From NCBI RefSeq assembly GCF_910596095.1, contig NC_056553.1, positions 20,838,225 through 20,902,224 on the forward strand: DNA of 64,000 bases, read 5' to 3'. A program made the position numbers and the translations under genes. Shown piece after piece: positions 23,034 to 47,690 of this stretch (position 1 is the stretch's first letter; each line of letters opens with the position of its first letter). Below the pieces are notes generated by a model. The model did not search any database and was not told the DNA's origin. It saw only the letters and a program-made list of their open reading frames with translations. The DNA is from Thunnus maccoyii. Taxonomy: Eukaryota; Chordata; Actinopteri; Scombriformes; Scombridae.

Positions 23034-25886
23034 ATTGTATTAACTCCCAGGTTTTCCAAGAGAGACTGTCCCCTTCAGAGTCTTCTCTCTGACTGAAATG
23101 TTACCACAGCCAACAGCGAGGCTATGTGTGCAATTTACAATTAGAGGCATTGACATCACCATGACATCATTGGCCTCCTGATGTCAACAGTATGGTTTGC
23201 TCTCTCCCTGACACAGTGCTATGAGTCAGGGGCTCTGCTGTTTGTCTTTGGAGAGGAATTTTCTTCGACAGTCAGTAGAGACTTAGATCATTTGGACTTC
23301 ACAAACACATATATTCTTTCTTTAAAACTATTTTGTGTATCCCAGTCATAACATTAGTTAACACGCAGTATGTTTTCATTGCTATAAATCAAAATGGTAT
23401 ATCTGGATAAAAGTCAAGTACAACTGTGCAAGATTGCTTTTTAAAAGGCAGAACAAAAGTCCTATTATATGCAAAGGGAAGACTAATTGGATGTCAAAGC
23501 TTGGTGTGAATACATGAACCCAAATAAGACCTACAATATAAAACCAGGTTCCTCATGTAACCCCTGTAACTGCAAAACATGATCCCTCAATGAAATCATC
23601 TCACACTCCAAAGTAAAGGAGCTGGCTCCCTCTGCAGGTGTTACACAGCTAAATGAAGGACTAACTGAACCTGTTGATTTAACATTTGGTGTGGTGGTAA
23701 AAAATCTTACTTGGTTCTTTCTTCTCTGTGATTTGGTTTACATTTGAATTTATACAGTGTTTTAGTGACTACCTTCTTTAGTGCGATATTGACACTATTT
23801 AATAGATTTTATTCACTGCCGTATGCTGTTGGTCTGCAACAAAAGTCATACATACAGTACATGTTTCATGTAGCATTAATATATTTATGGGAATATAAAA
23901 TATCTTATCAAATATGTTTTATGAAATATTTATCAGACATCTCTATCAGACAACAGGATATTTGTTAGTGGAGATGGTAAGCTGCAAAGTGAACAGATGA
24001 TGTGGCCAATCAGTGCTGATGCAGTTTCATGATCAGATTAGCTACTATCTGATACCCGAACATATGTCCTCTGTTGTGTGATTTAATACAGGATTTCTCA
24101 AAGTGAGATCCAGGGACCCCAAGAGGTCGTTGAGGGGTTCCAGGGCGTCCCCAGCAAAAAGAGGAATAATTTATTTTCACTATAATTCCATCCATAAGTA
24201 ACACAATGACAGAATGTTTGACTAATTTGGTCATGGGGTTCACACACTTTCTGTAATAAAACATCTAAAAGCAAAAATCTTATCAAATGGGGGTCTGATG
24301 TATAATTTGTGTCAGTTTAGGGGTCCTTGACGTGAAAAAGTTTGAGAACCACTGGTTTAGTTCTTTTGCTTGTCTTTTTCCTGGTGGTTCATTTTATTTA
24401 ATAAATGTCTAATAATTTGGTCTGATGTTTGCGGATGTGAACTTCAGTGCAGGGGCGGTGGTGAGCACCTGCTAAACAATGCACAGAGAAAGCCTGACCA
24501 AGTGTCAGTTTTTGTTTGTCTTATTTGCTACATTTGTTTGCTCCACATCCAGACTATTTAGTGGCAGAGGTCTGCAAATGAGGTGTTACCTGGCAATGCT
24601 GGATTACTATGCATCTTCGGGACATCCAGCTTCTTCTTGCAGTATGGAACGGTGCATGGTGGAGGATGTGGTGTTTGTGTGCTGGTTGTGGCCATAGACG
24701 TCAGATTCTGTGGGCCCTCATGCTGGAACTGGACAGAACCTTAATGGAGAAAAAAAAGACCAAAAAAAAAAGACTGATAGGATAAAAAGATTGAGTAAAT
24801 AATAACAGATATGGCATTTTAATTACAAGACATGGTTGTGATTATGGCGACAATAAAGTTCTTACTACTAGTTTTTATTTTTATACATAACAATAATAAT
24901 TTGCTTAATATATTAATTTATAAACTGTAAGATACAGCCGGACTACTGCTCTTTTGGTGGGGAAGAAACTGGAGCATGCAAAGAAAACAACACAGACAAA
25001 AGAAGAGGCTCCACTCCATGCAGAGGACCATATATCCATAACACACACAAATCTGGAAATCAGGTGTCACCTGGGATCGGGGGCATGCAACAGTGCTGCT
25101 GGCAGCTTAGCGTCTCCCCATAGTAATGAAAGGTGTTTGATGAAGGCTGTGGTGTTTGTGTGCTGGTCATGGCCATAGATGGCAGTGGCTGTATCCCCTC
25201 AGGCAGGAAGTTGACGGGACCTCTTTGAATATACCCACCTGAGAGGGGTAAAATGATAAAAAAAAGACCTTGTAAATAATAACAGATCAGGTTATTTACT
25301 TACATAACACTGTGGTAATTATGGCACCGATAAAGTTTTTATTCTTTTTTTTATACATTATGCCATAATGTAACACTTGTTAAGATACAACTTTCTCAAA
25401 TACATAAGCATAAATAAGAAGAGATAATAAATAATTATAATAACTTTGAAATAACTATATCATCATGGCAAACAAAAGGGGTGGTGGTTAAAAGATATGT
25501 AGCAGTACCTGTCAACATAGTGTTATAGTGTCTTAACAATTTGAATTTCCCTTCGGGGATCGATAAATATAAATAGTTTCTCTTTCTATTTTCTTTCTCT
25601 CTTTTTTTTCATTAAAAAATAATATTGCTGCAGTGTGGAATGAACACATTTCAACATCTAGCAAGCTAAAGACCAAGGTATTTACCCAAGGAGTTACAAG
25701 ACAGAAAAACATAACGCTAAAAGTTGTTTCATCTGTACTAGTGGTGCAGGTTGAAGGCATGTGGTCATAAATGTGTTTTCAGACATGCTTACACTGCTGG
25801 TTGGGGCTGGTCTGGTACCCTGGGTTATGTTTGCAGGGCGGAGGAGCATGTGACTGATATTTGTCTTCTTTCTTTACTTGGTTCAT
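19726..25886 (-). CDS. CREM: CREM long form with an unfamiliar N-terminus (five exons)
   Basis: Upstream of the ICER exon, three minus-strand exons join in phase to the bZIP exons: 25886-25793 (ATG, 31 codons plus one base, donor GTAAGC), 25238-25071 and 24739-24590, then 21214-21070 and 19870-19726. Every junction is phase 1 except the last, and the joined frame is 233 codons without a stop. ATG 25886 has A at -3 and follows an in-frame stop. The exons at 25238 and 24739 have strong polypyrimidine acceptors. The N-terminal 138 residues are rich in Pro, Gln, Ser, Thr, Cys and His and contain two copies of an MA(M/T)TSTQTP motif. No kinase-inducible domain (RRPSYRKIL) or classic Q-rich exon was found here, although known activator forms have them. 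Splicing of these exons into CREM is inferred from phase and order. KID exons could be lost, or could lie undetected upstream. Confidence 0.6.
21070..21214 (-). CDS. CREM: CREM linker and basic-region exon
   Basis: A 145-base exon, phase 1 in and phase 2 out. It begins STGDLTACQLRNPGSS and ends KRELRLMRN with the next Arg split. It corresponds to the mammalian exon that reads TGDMPTYQIR... and carries into the basic region. An in-frame ATG (residue 22 of the exon) could start a 74-residue bZIP-only product if used. Confidence 0.92.
22405..22486. promoter_or_regulatory. Pair of perfect palindromic CREs in the CREM intron
   Basis: TGACGTCA occurs at 22405-22412 and 22479-22486, 74 bp apart, in a locally GC-rich patch between the ICER exon and the bZIP exons. 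On the minus (CREM-sense) strand a TTATAT box lies about 20 bp downstream of the first CRE (22386-22381). That is the arrangement of a cAMP-responsive core promoter. Function is inferred from motif and spacing only. Confidence 0.5.
23003..23033 (-). CDS. CREM: ICER-specific first coding exon
   Basis: ATG at 23033-23031 reads MAVTGDETET, then a phase-1 donor at 23002 (GTATGT). This short exon is nearly invariant in vertebrate ICER and is spliced only into transcripts from the internal P2 promoter. Confidence 0.93.
23151..23228 (-). promoter_or_regulatory. CREM: ICER P2 promoter: clustered CRE-like (CARE) sites
   Basis: Three CRE variants sit 118-155 bp upstream of the ICER ATG: TGACATCA at 23151-23158, TGACATCA at 23162-23169 and TGATGTCA at 23179-23186, packed within 36 bp. 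An AP-1-like TGAGTCA follows at 23222-23228. Mammalian ICER is driven by clustered cAMP autoregulatory elements in the same place. CREB activates through them and ICER represses itself through them. The sites are seen; the autoregulation is known for the family. Confidence 0.8.
24089..24354. mobile_element. hAT-type MITE, copy 2 (in CREM intron)
   Basis: A 266-bp element from CAGGATTTCTCAAAG to TTTGAGAACCACTG, the second copy of the family at 14979-15245. The interior is nearly collinear with copy 1. Flanking octamers (24081-24088 and 24355-24362) share only a TTTA core, so the target duplication has decayed. Confidence 0.75.
24590..24739 (-). CDS. CREM upstream exon 3 (duplicate b)
   Basis: A 150-base exon, phase 1 at both ends: acceptor ...CTCCATTAAG after a T-rich tract, donor GTAACACC. 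It encodes 49 residues including NLTSMATTSTQTPHPPP and a CKKKLD basic patch. It is paralogous to the exon at 25071-25238, sharing the MA-TSTQTP core and flanking intron sequence. No known domain was recognised. The coding role is inferred from phase, splice signals and the open frame. Confidence 0.55.
25071..25238 (-). CDS. CREM upstream exon 2 (duplicate a)
   Basis: A 168-base exon, phase 1 at both ends: acceptor ...ACCCCTCTCAG, donor GTGACACC. It encodes 55 residues starting GYIQRGPVNFLPEG, then the MAMTSTQTPQP motif and a Cys/His-rich end (SCQQHCCMPP). It joins in phase to exon 1 through a split Cys codon. No known domain was recognised. Confidence 0.55.
25793..25886 (-). CDS. CREM upstream exon 1 (putative start)
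   Basis: ATG at 25886-25884 in the context AGGATGA, preceded by an in-frame TAG. It encodes MNQVKKEDKYQSHAPPPCKH through SPNQQ, and the exon ends at 25793 with a GTAAGC donor. A possible acceptor (CCTGTCAG) lies just before the ATG, so a 5'UTR exon further upstream is likely. I do not recognise this start from any CREM or CREB form. Confidence 0.5.
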
Positions 25887-26229
25887 CCTGACAGGCACTG
25901 AGTGTGGCTACTGTTAATAGTGTTCACGCTGATTTCTCCTTACTGATTTGAGATCAACATTCTTTTTGTGTGAACCTAAATGGTGGAGATGTAACACAAT
26001 GTTAGGTAAGACAATGCAAATGCATGTCAGCATATGGCAGGTAATAAAACCTGGAGGAGGTCATGGATAATGGTAAATTAATAGCTTAAGCAATAAATTA
26101 AAGCAATTACTCAGACATGATGACTCAACCAGTTCCTGAAATTTGTGAAACACTTTTGCTTTCTATTTTTCAACAAGACGTCATAGGCACACCCTCTGCC
26201 TTATCATATTGATCCACATTTGTTGGAGA

Positions 26230-26715
26230 TATTTGTTGGGAAAGAGTTTGGCTATTGCCACAAAGGTTTTTTTGACTAACAAAGTCAAAGAGATATCCTT
26301 TAAAATGCTTCACAGGTTTTATCCAACTAATGATTATTTGCAGAAACTCAAGAAAGACATGATGTAAGTTGTATCTTTTGTGGGGAGCTCAGAGAAACAC
26401 TGGTATTATATTTGTTTTGGTCTTGCCCATATAATAAACTACTGTGGAGTAAATTGTCATGATTTATTACTTTGGAAAAATGTATTGTTTGGACTCACTG
26501 AATATGAATCTCTGTTCACAGTTCTATTTGATTCATTTGCTCACTATTTTGACCAAATTTCATATTCACAGATCCAAATTCACAAAGCCAAACTTTTCAG
26601 AGCTGACTGTCCACATCAAACAATACATTTCTTCAATATCTGAATGTACAGACAAAAAAGCTGTTCAAACCATAACCACTGTAAGCTTTACAAGATATTT
26701 ATTTAACTATTAATT
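26230..26715 (+). mobile_element. L1-type LINE ORF2 C-terminal relic
   Basis: The plus strand reads, across several frameshifts and stops, the characteristic end of fish L1-clade ORF2: a KVKEISFKMLHRFYPTN stretch, a CIFCGE...LFWSCP cysteine segment, then KFHIHRSKFTKP and a KQYISSIS...KKAVQTI segment. It is a dead, 5'-truncated fragment. Confidence 0.75.
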
Positions 26716-28657
26716 CATTATAATTATTATTTTTATTTTATTACAACCCTTAGCCCCACTGGCGTGTTTGTGATTGTAGACTCAAATTGTAGCCTGTACA
26801 CAAGCTGCTGTAAACTCCTCCCTTCCTGCTTTCTGTGGCTTGAATTATTGAGTCTAAGAACTGTTAGATAGAGCAGGTTAGATTGCCATCAGACACTAAC
26901 CTACTTCTGCTTAATATGAATGACAGCAATTTGTCAGCTGGTTTTAACTGTATCAGGACCACCATGGTCAGGACATGTTGATTTTAGAATTATTATTAAA
27001 AGTGACATTTCCTGTTTGAAAGAGCTGGCTCCCTCTGCTGGTTAAATCAAATAATCTGTCGTTCATCTAAATTAGCTAACCTAACGCAAAGTCTCCTGTG
27101 TGATAACCATGGAACGCTAAGTAACGTTGCATCCATGTTGATAACTCAGCTAGTTGATAACTCATTTGCTAACAAGGGTGTTCTATCTATTTCCAGTATT
27201 GCTATGGAGAGAGTAGTCTCCTATCAGAAATCTTTAAATAATAATATTTTTTTTAAAAATCACCCAAATTGAGTACTTCGGGCTAGCTTAATTAACCTCA
27301 ACTGATATTTTAGCTAACGTTATTATTTAACGTTAGCTTGGTAAGATCTGTCAGTACGACAACCTAACATATTTATTTTAATTAACGTTAGATATTCGAT
27401 CAACAGTGTACTCACACTAAATTATACTGTCCAGGTCGTGTGAAACTTCATGAGTTTGAGTGACGCCCAGAAAGTTTAAAAAAAACGTAGCTTCAGTTAA
27501 TAACGTAAACTGACGATGATGATTTGTTATAAACTGTATTAACGCGAATTGCTGTTATTTGAAAATCCTACGAACCCAAAGGACCGTTAGGATATTTTAT
27601 TCTGGATTCTGATTGGTTGATTTTTCTTATTTTCTTAAGTATTATGATATAATGTTACATGGATCAACTTATGCTTTTTAAATCCGGTACTATGGTAAAA
27701 ACAACAAAAACAAACATAAAAAAAATGTTTTTGCTCTCACAACTGTCACTCGCTGTATTCATGAGTCGGAGGGGCGTTATGAACATTCAAACTGCTGTTT
27801 GGTGAATCACTTTAAATGTATACGAGATGAAATGAAATGTTGGCCCACTTCTCTATTAGCAAATTATTGTGGTCATTACAGGAATTAAAAAACATTGTAC
27901 AGACTGTCTTTGGTTGCATTTTTAAAACACTCGATTCCTCAGGGGTTTCCGTAGTTTTAGGCGATACCATAGATATATGGGTGTTCTTATGACTTGAATC
28001 CAAGTGAGTTTGGTCTTATTCTCATCAGTGTGTATAAACACAGAATACATTTTTTGAAATAAAAAAAAATCTCAAAGACTCGTTATCAAGGTTAAAAGCA
28101 AAAGAACTTGACTAATTTACGCTACTTCATGACACACCCCCATGTAACACAATGGTATAGTCCAAGAGGTAGGGAAGCCCTGTAAGTGAGACAAATCAAG
28201 CCTGTGACAGCGGACAAACTTGACTTTTATAACAAGTAAATACTGTACAGAGGTACGTACTATTCAAAAGTCCACGGTTTGACCTCGGTAACATGTTTTT
28301 TTTAACAGCAGTGCTATGTTTTGCCGAGCTGTCAGTGCAAATGTGGGGGAAAATTGCAAAGAAGATGACCACTTGCTAGCGGTAGCTTCCTGCTAGCTGC
28401 TATTTGCTAGCTGCTAACTGATTACACAGAACGGGACTTGAGCAGGAAGAAGTAGCATGCTAGGTAGAGAGATGCTAGTTAGCCCTTTTTAGCTTGCCCA
28501 TCCTATTTTGGGATTGGCATTCCGCTAGCTAGTAACCTTAACTTAGCTGCCCTTATCGTGACTGTAAGAAGACTGCTTATTAAGTCACGTCAACACCTCC
28601 TTTTGTAAAAAACTGATATCGGCTGATGTGAAGTGGCGAGCGAGAAAAGCTGTGCAT

Positions 28658-28680
28658 GATGATGATGATGATGATGTTGC
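28658..28680 (+). repeat. Short (GAT)n repeat
   Basis: About seven GAT/ATG units upstream of the first CUL2 coding exon, possibly in the CUL2 5'UTR or intron 1. A minor simple repeat. Confidence 0.85.
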
Positions 28681-29487
28681 AATGTTTCCTCTGACGTGAA
28701 ATCAACTGGTATGAATGATGAGAAACAACACAAGGGGCCTTGTGTCTCGTAATTCCAGGTGATCTATCATTCTTGTAGCACAGATATGGAAGTTTGTGTG
28801 TGGTTACATGCAGCAGCCTCGCCTGGCCTAATAGGTCAGTTACAATGGTATCGATGACTGATGGTTAACCCAATGTGTCGATGAGCGTTAGTGTTACTAC
28901 CCCCATGAACTTGAGCACGATGTTTATATCATCTGTTGCTGCCATAGTAGGGCAGCAGTACAACATTTAAATCAGACTATTTACCATAAAACTATTTTCT
29001 GCTGATGTCCGTGTTCACTTTGCCCGATATTCTGACAGCTGTTCAATGTATTTACCCTTGATAACTATTGTCAATGTTCAAATTCTTATAATGATGTGTG
29101 TTGTTTTACAAATGATTACAAAAAGAAATCACCAAAGTTTGTTATTAATGTATACTTAGAATATAGCTTCATAAAAATGACTTTCAAAAATGTTTTTTGT
29201 CATTATATTTATTCTGCCTCCTGGCAAAGTATACCTGTGTTTTTTATTTGTGTGTAATGGCTGTTACATGGGTCCGGTTTACACACTAAAATGTTATCCA
29301 TTCAGTTAGGGAGCATTGTTTTTGCTTTAAACAGTCTATACTGCAGGATGGACAGGTGGGAAGGTACATCATAAACTGAGAAAAAAGAAATTAAACCCCA
29401 GCGCCAAGCAATTAATTTGTTCATTTTTATACTTCTTTACTCACTCCTGTATTTCTGTGTTTTGTTTTGTTTTTTCTATCAGGCTAG

Positions 29488-43297
<13,810 letters not shown>

Positions 43298-43970
43298 ACA
43301 GAAGAGCCAGAGAGCGCCTACACAAAAACACCCGCCTGTGTGACTGACTGGCAGATGCAGGTTTAAAACAAAGTAAACAACAACAAAACAGACTCATTCA
43401 TCCATTTAGGTTTTGGACTGTCGCTGTCTGCTGTGATCCCACGCGGTGACCAAAGCAGGACTGGTGCCTCCATCTTTGAAAACAAGACAGGTCACCGTGT
43501 CACGTCAGACAGCTAGCCGACACCACCATCCATAAGGCCCTCTTCCCAACCCCCACCCACCTTCTGATTTTAAGCTGTTTACAACATCACCAGTGCCACG
43601 CACCTGTGCGTCAAACAACTAAAAGAAAATGCCTATAGCTGTTCGAGAGGAAAGAGCTGATAAACATACTAGTCGACCGAAAATAAAGGAAAAAATAAGA
43701 AAACGGGGAAAGAATCTAGTTATGACATCAATGACACATTGGTGGCTACACATTAAAAAACATGCTTTCTTTTCTCACGTTTGCAGTTGTTGTGTGTTTA
43801 TTTTTTTTTTCTTTGTTAAATGTACTGAAGTTAGGAAAAAAATATTGTAATAAAACTGGTATACTGACTATTGTATCTACTTTCAAATGTAAAGAAAAAA
43901 TGAGGTGACAAACATGATCCTGCTGCTTGTCAAATAAATAAATAAAAAACACTGAAGGGTTTTATGTAAA
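43298..43970 (+). other. CUL2: CUL2 3'UTR and poly(A) signals
   Basis: Non-coding sequence after the TAG at 43295-43297. AATAAA signals occur at 43849-43854 and again as a cluster at 43933-43946. Transcripts probably end near 43875 or 43965. Open frames in this stretch are not conserved-looking and are left out. Confidence 0.7.
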
Positions 43971-44093
43971 CATTTGTCATGTGCATCCATGTGTGAGTAA
44001 TTTCACAGTGATTGAGACTGAATGCATACTCTGATACTTAAATGCTGTTACCATATAATGTATATCTAACAGGTAGGACCCTAACTTTCTGAT

Positions 44094-44121
44094 CCCCCCC
44101 CCCCCCCCCCCCCCCCCCCCC
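44094..44121 (+). repeat. 28-base poly-C tract
   Basis: Twenty-eight consecutive C residues downstream of CUL2. The length in the real genome may differ, because such runs are prone to sequencing and assembly error. Confidence 0.95.
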
Positions 44122-44800
44122 GTGGTGTGCTGTCAAAACTGTAATGAAGAAGAAACACTGCTGAAAATATAACAAATGCATGAAATAGGAAGCAGCTCAG
44201 CTAGCAGGCTTTAACCTATCATTAAGTTTACAAGAAGCTACAGAACAACTGAAAAAAATTTGCTCGTCAAGCTGTCATGGATAAATATATCAAACAATGG
44301 TGTAAAATCATTGCGCTCAGGCCTACATGTTGTAATAAGGGATATTTAACATTTGATTAAATAATAGTAGGCTCAAGAGTAAATAAAAATGCAGCAATTA
44401 GTAAAATATTTGTATGTTAAGTGACAAGAACGAAAGACAGGCTTCAGGGTCCAGCGCATCGGCTTGGGACTGAAAAAAAGTGCGTCATGTGCGCATGCGC
44501 GATGAGTACAGCGCTAGGTGAGCCAACAGCTGTGCCGACAGCTGTCCATGGTGCTGACGCAGGCAAAACGGAGCGGAGGGAAAACAATGAATCAGGATGG
44601 AAGATGAAAACATTGGTCACAAAACATAGTATGGTTTAATTATTCAGGAGACTTCAAAAATTAACGGAAGCGTTGAAAATTTAAATTCGCCCCGTGAAAT
44701 GACATCCAGATGGTGACATACATGCAAGCAAATAAAAATGACTGTACCATACACACTAAGGAATTTCTAATATCTTTAATTATACAGTGAAGGGCAGCTG

Positions 44801-44872
44801 GACCTCGTGGCGCAACGGTAGCGCGTCTGACTCCAGATCAGAAGGTTGCGTGTTCAAATCACGTCGGGGTCA
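44801..44872 (+). tRNA. tRNA-Trp (CCA)
   Basis: A 72-base intronless tRNA. The acceptor stem GACCTCG pairs with CGGGGTC (one G-T pair), the D stem is GCGC/GCGC, the anticodon stem is TCTGA/TCAGA with loop CTCCAGA (anticodon CCA), and the T arm contains GTTCAAATC. The discriminator base is A, and CCA is not encoded. The internal A and B boxes for RNA polymerase III are intact, and a TTTT terminator follows at 44877-44880. It is identical to the genes at 63192 and 63500. Confidence 0.97.
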
Positions 44873-45850
44873 AATATTTTCATGTGGTGGTACACTGCTG
44901 AAAATTGCTGTCAATATATTAATGCAGTATACATGGTGCACGTACTAAGTCTGTCGTCATGGATACGCATTCTTTCAAATGTAACCGAATATGAAAGTAG
45001 AAGATGATGGTTGTCTTTTGAAGCTTATAATTTTCTCTCCTCTTTTTTTGTTTACACTGTGTCAGCGCTTTGCCAGTTCAGTTCTAAAATAATCGTTTTT
45101 GTCAGACTGTAGCTTGTGTTGTATGTACAGTAATGTGAAGTACATCTTAACTGTCTTTCCACCCACATGTCCACTCCTCACACTGACTGATAGAGCTCAA
45201 CAGCAAGAGGGACAATCTCATACAAGTGCAATACAATTAAATTAAACTTCAGTTAATGTAATGGCTGTGATAAAAGGTTTTCGTACATTCACCAGATGGC
45301 AATGTGTCAGTTCAGTAAAATGACTCCTGGTTAAAAGAGGGCCTTTGCATGATGCGCAGACAGGCAAAGCACCCAACCTGTCTCATCAACTGCTGTTTTC
45401 AGACTAATCTGATGATAACTGAAAGTGGCGGGATAATCTAGGCCTTTCTGTTCATTTGTTTCACATCTCAGTTACTGACGTGAGTTTGTAATGCTTTGAT
45501 TTGAACACACTACCTGCTGATCTGTAGTCAAGCAGGGAGAAATTATGTCTCTTGGCAAACTGACTGATATGACTCTTAATGTTTATGTGAACAATGATGA
45601 AGTAAAAATCTAAAGCTACAAACATAACAGCATTCAGGCAGGGTCGGATTTACCCACTGGAGGACCCCACAGGGAAAAAATATAGCCGAGGGCCCTTCTT
45701 TATTTTTTCTATTTTGCTTGTTAATTATTGCAATGTGATTGTTTTCTGGACCTTTGATTGTTTGAAATAGACTAAAAACTTGTCACATTTGTTGTTATTT
45801 CATTTATTTTCATCATTAGCATCCATCAGATGAGTGTACAGTCACCCAGT

Positions 45851-46053
45851 GACCAATCAGATCATGTCAGTCTGTGACATAAAACTTGTAGCTCTAATAT
45901 TGAGACAGAACCATCATGGCTTCACCTTCAGCCACCATGGCCTCTCTTTTTATAAATTTTCCTGTTCCCTATCACTGCAAATTACTGCCAATAATCAGAT
46001 TTCTATGGTAGATTTATTCTCCACTACATGAACAAGATCATCAACTAAGCTTT
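45851..46053 (+). pseudogene. Decayed copy of a CUL2 intron segment
   Basis: This segment aligns by eye to the CUL2 intron at about 35464-35720: the same order of GATCATGTCAGT, TGACATAA, TTCAGCCACCATG, AATAATCAGATTTCT and TAGATTTAT blocks, with the CT microsatellite absent or collapsed. It is the first of three colinear CUL2-derived fragments. Confidence 0.65.
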
Positions 46054-46321
46054 AGCAGGTATCAGACAGTTAATTTGGAGACTTACCTTCAATTTCGATC
46101 TGTCAATATGCTGCGGAGGTGATACCTGTAATGATTGTAGGCCATTCGGCGTGGTAAAGTCCTATCATGTCTTCTATATAACCTGCTGGAGGCTTGTTTG
46201 TCCACTTGACCTTTTTCAGAGATTGTTGAGATGGACTTTTGAGTAAATATCTTGAGTTTTCTCTGCCTCCTAAATTACTCTCTAAATTACACTCTGTCCA
46301 AGCGTTCTTCATCTTAATTTT

Positions 46322-46432
46322 GCAGGAAGCTTGTGGTTTACAGTTCACCAGCCATATCCAGAGAATGTGCATGACCATGAGTGGTTATCTGAACATTTAA
46401 TTTAATCAAGGAGACAGTGAAGAACCTGTGTT
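46322..46432 (+). pseudogene. CUL2 pseudo-exon (copy of exon 38881-39033)
   Basis: After a retained TTTTGCAG acceptor-like site, the sequence follows the CUL2 exon that begins [19 protein letters not shown]. The copy reads EACGLQFTSHIQRMCMTMSG and then hits TAA within the exon, with internal deletions before the conserved AAGGAGACAGTG end. It is a clear broken copy, not a functional gene. The intron-borne acceptor and neighbouring intron copies mean it arose by DNA duplication, not retroposition. Confidence 0.8.
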
Positions 46433-47690
46433 TATTAATACACAATATTGAAAATGCAAGATCCTTGCATTCTCTTGTATCCATTTTTTTTCTTAATAAA
46501 ACCTTGTTGTTGACCATAAGTAGTTTACTCATTTCACATGATTTCTGGGTATTAAAACCTGTCAAAGTATGAAATTGATAAGTGCTGCTAAAATTAGCTG
46601 TGGTATAGATAATACTGATATTTTCAGACAAGGCACCAACCAAGATTTTCCAGCCTCACCCCCTTGATTTTTACTGATCAAACCAATAAACTGCAAAAGC
46701 CACTTTCTTTCATTTTTCTAAATATGTAGATTTTTCAGCAGGTAGTTGATATCTGTCAAGATTTAATTCACAGATTTCACATCATCTATTGGCCTATACC
46801 AGGATTACTAGGCTGAGATATGAATCATATGCACCACAGGAAGTTTTCATTCTAACTAAATCTGTGTTGATTTATTGTTGGACTAGAAGGGATCTGAATT
46901 GCAAGACAGAAAGTGTATGCAAAACGGCAGCTGGCAGCATCAGCTAATCCATGAAATCAGAGTGCTAAAGCTGCGTTAACACCATTCTCAGTGTTCACAG
47001 CACACACTGGGCCCAATCCCCACAAACATGGCAATTAAAGGCTCTACGCTTAATCCAAACAAAGAAGATTCCTGGAGAGAAGACAAGATGAGGTGTAATA
47101 CTTTTTAGAGCCTGCAGATGGAGCCTTTTAGCTTTCAGAAATCTAAGTGAGCAGTGCTGTTCATCTAGATTCATCTGTCTGTCAGCATTGTTCTGCGTGA
47201 ATTAAATCACTCAACTGTAGTGTTTAAAGCTGTATCTGTAACTGAGGCAACTGACCAACTGATTACTGTATGTTCATGTACAGACTGAGATAAAGCCATC
47301 TGGTGAGGAATTGATAAAGAATTAGACAAAGATGAAATGGTGAAATAACGGTGAGTGCATAGAAAACAAGTCAGCAGTTACAAAACACTGATGCCAGCAT
47401 GCCCTCATCACAGCTCCCTCCTACAGTCTTGATGTAATAAAGATTAAGAGCACAGATTCATGATATGGCAGGGAATATGGATTTATTACAAAACACTTTA
47501 AAAGCATGCAAACATCAGCCTTAATCATATTAGACAGTTGTGAAAAACACATTTACAATGCTGTCATCACATAAAGAGCTTTATTTTCATGTCTCATGAA
47601 ACATCCCATCAGGGTGCTGAGTGTTTACAGTATGCAGCTGTAGATTTCAAGTGGATACTAGAATATCTCAACTTTCACAAGAACCTCAGG

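Larger units (their letters stand above)
24560..25370. repeat. Tandem duplication of a CREM exon with its flanks
   Basis: Two diverged copies, about 24560-24900 and 25055-25370, share the exon core, the donor-side sequence (GT(A/G)ACACCT) and about 150 bp of upstream intron, including an AAATAATAACAGAT stretch, an ATTATGGC block and a (C/G)ATAAAGTT(C/T)TTA block. The copies are in the same orientation with a unit of roughly 490 bp. Confidence 0.75.
25887..29482. other. CREM-CUL2 head-to-head interval
   Basis: The region between the divergent CREM and CUL2 coding starts. It holds the L1-type relic (about 26230-26715), AT-rich DNA, a GCTAGC-rich patch (28376-28510) and a short GAT repeat (28658-28680). 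The promoters and 5'UTR exons of CUL2 and of CREM P1 should be here. Possible CUL2 exon 1 donors are GTAAGT near 28180 and GTAAGA near 28568, but I cannot fix the first exon. No kinase-inducible-domain exon was seen on the minus strand. Confidence 0.5.

Noticed and set aside
46322..46432. Retroposed (processed) CUL2 copy
   Set aside because: An acceptor-like site and neighbouring intron copies are present, so the source was genomic DNA.
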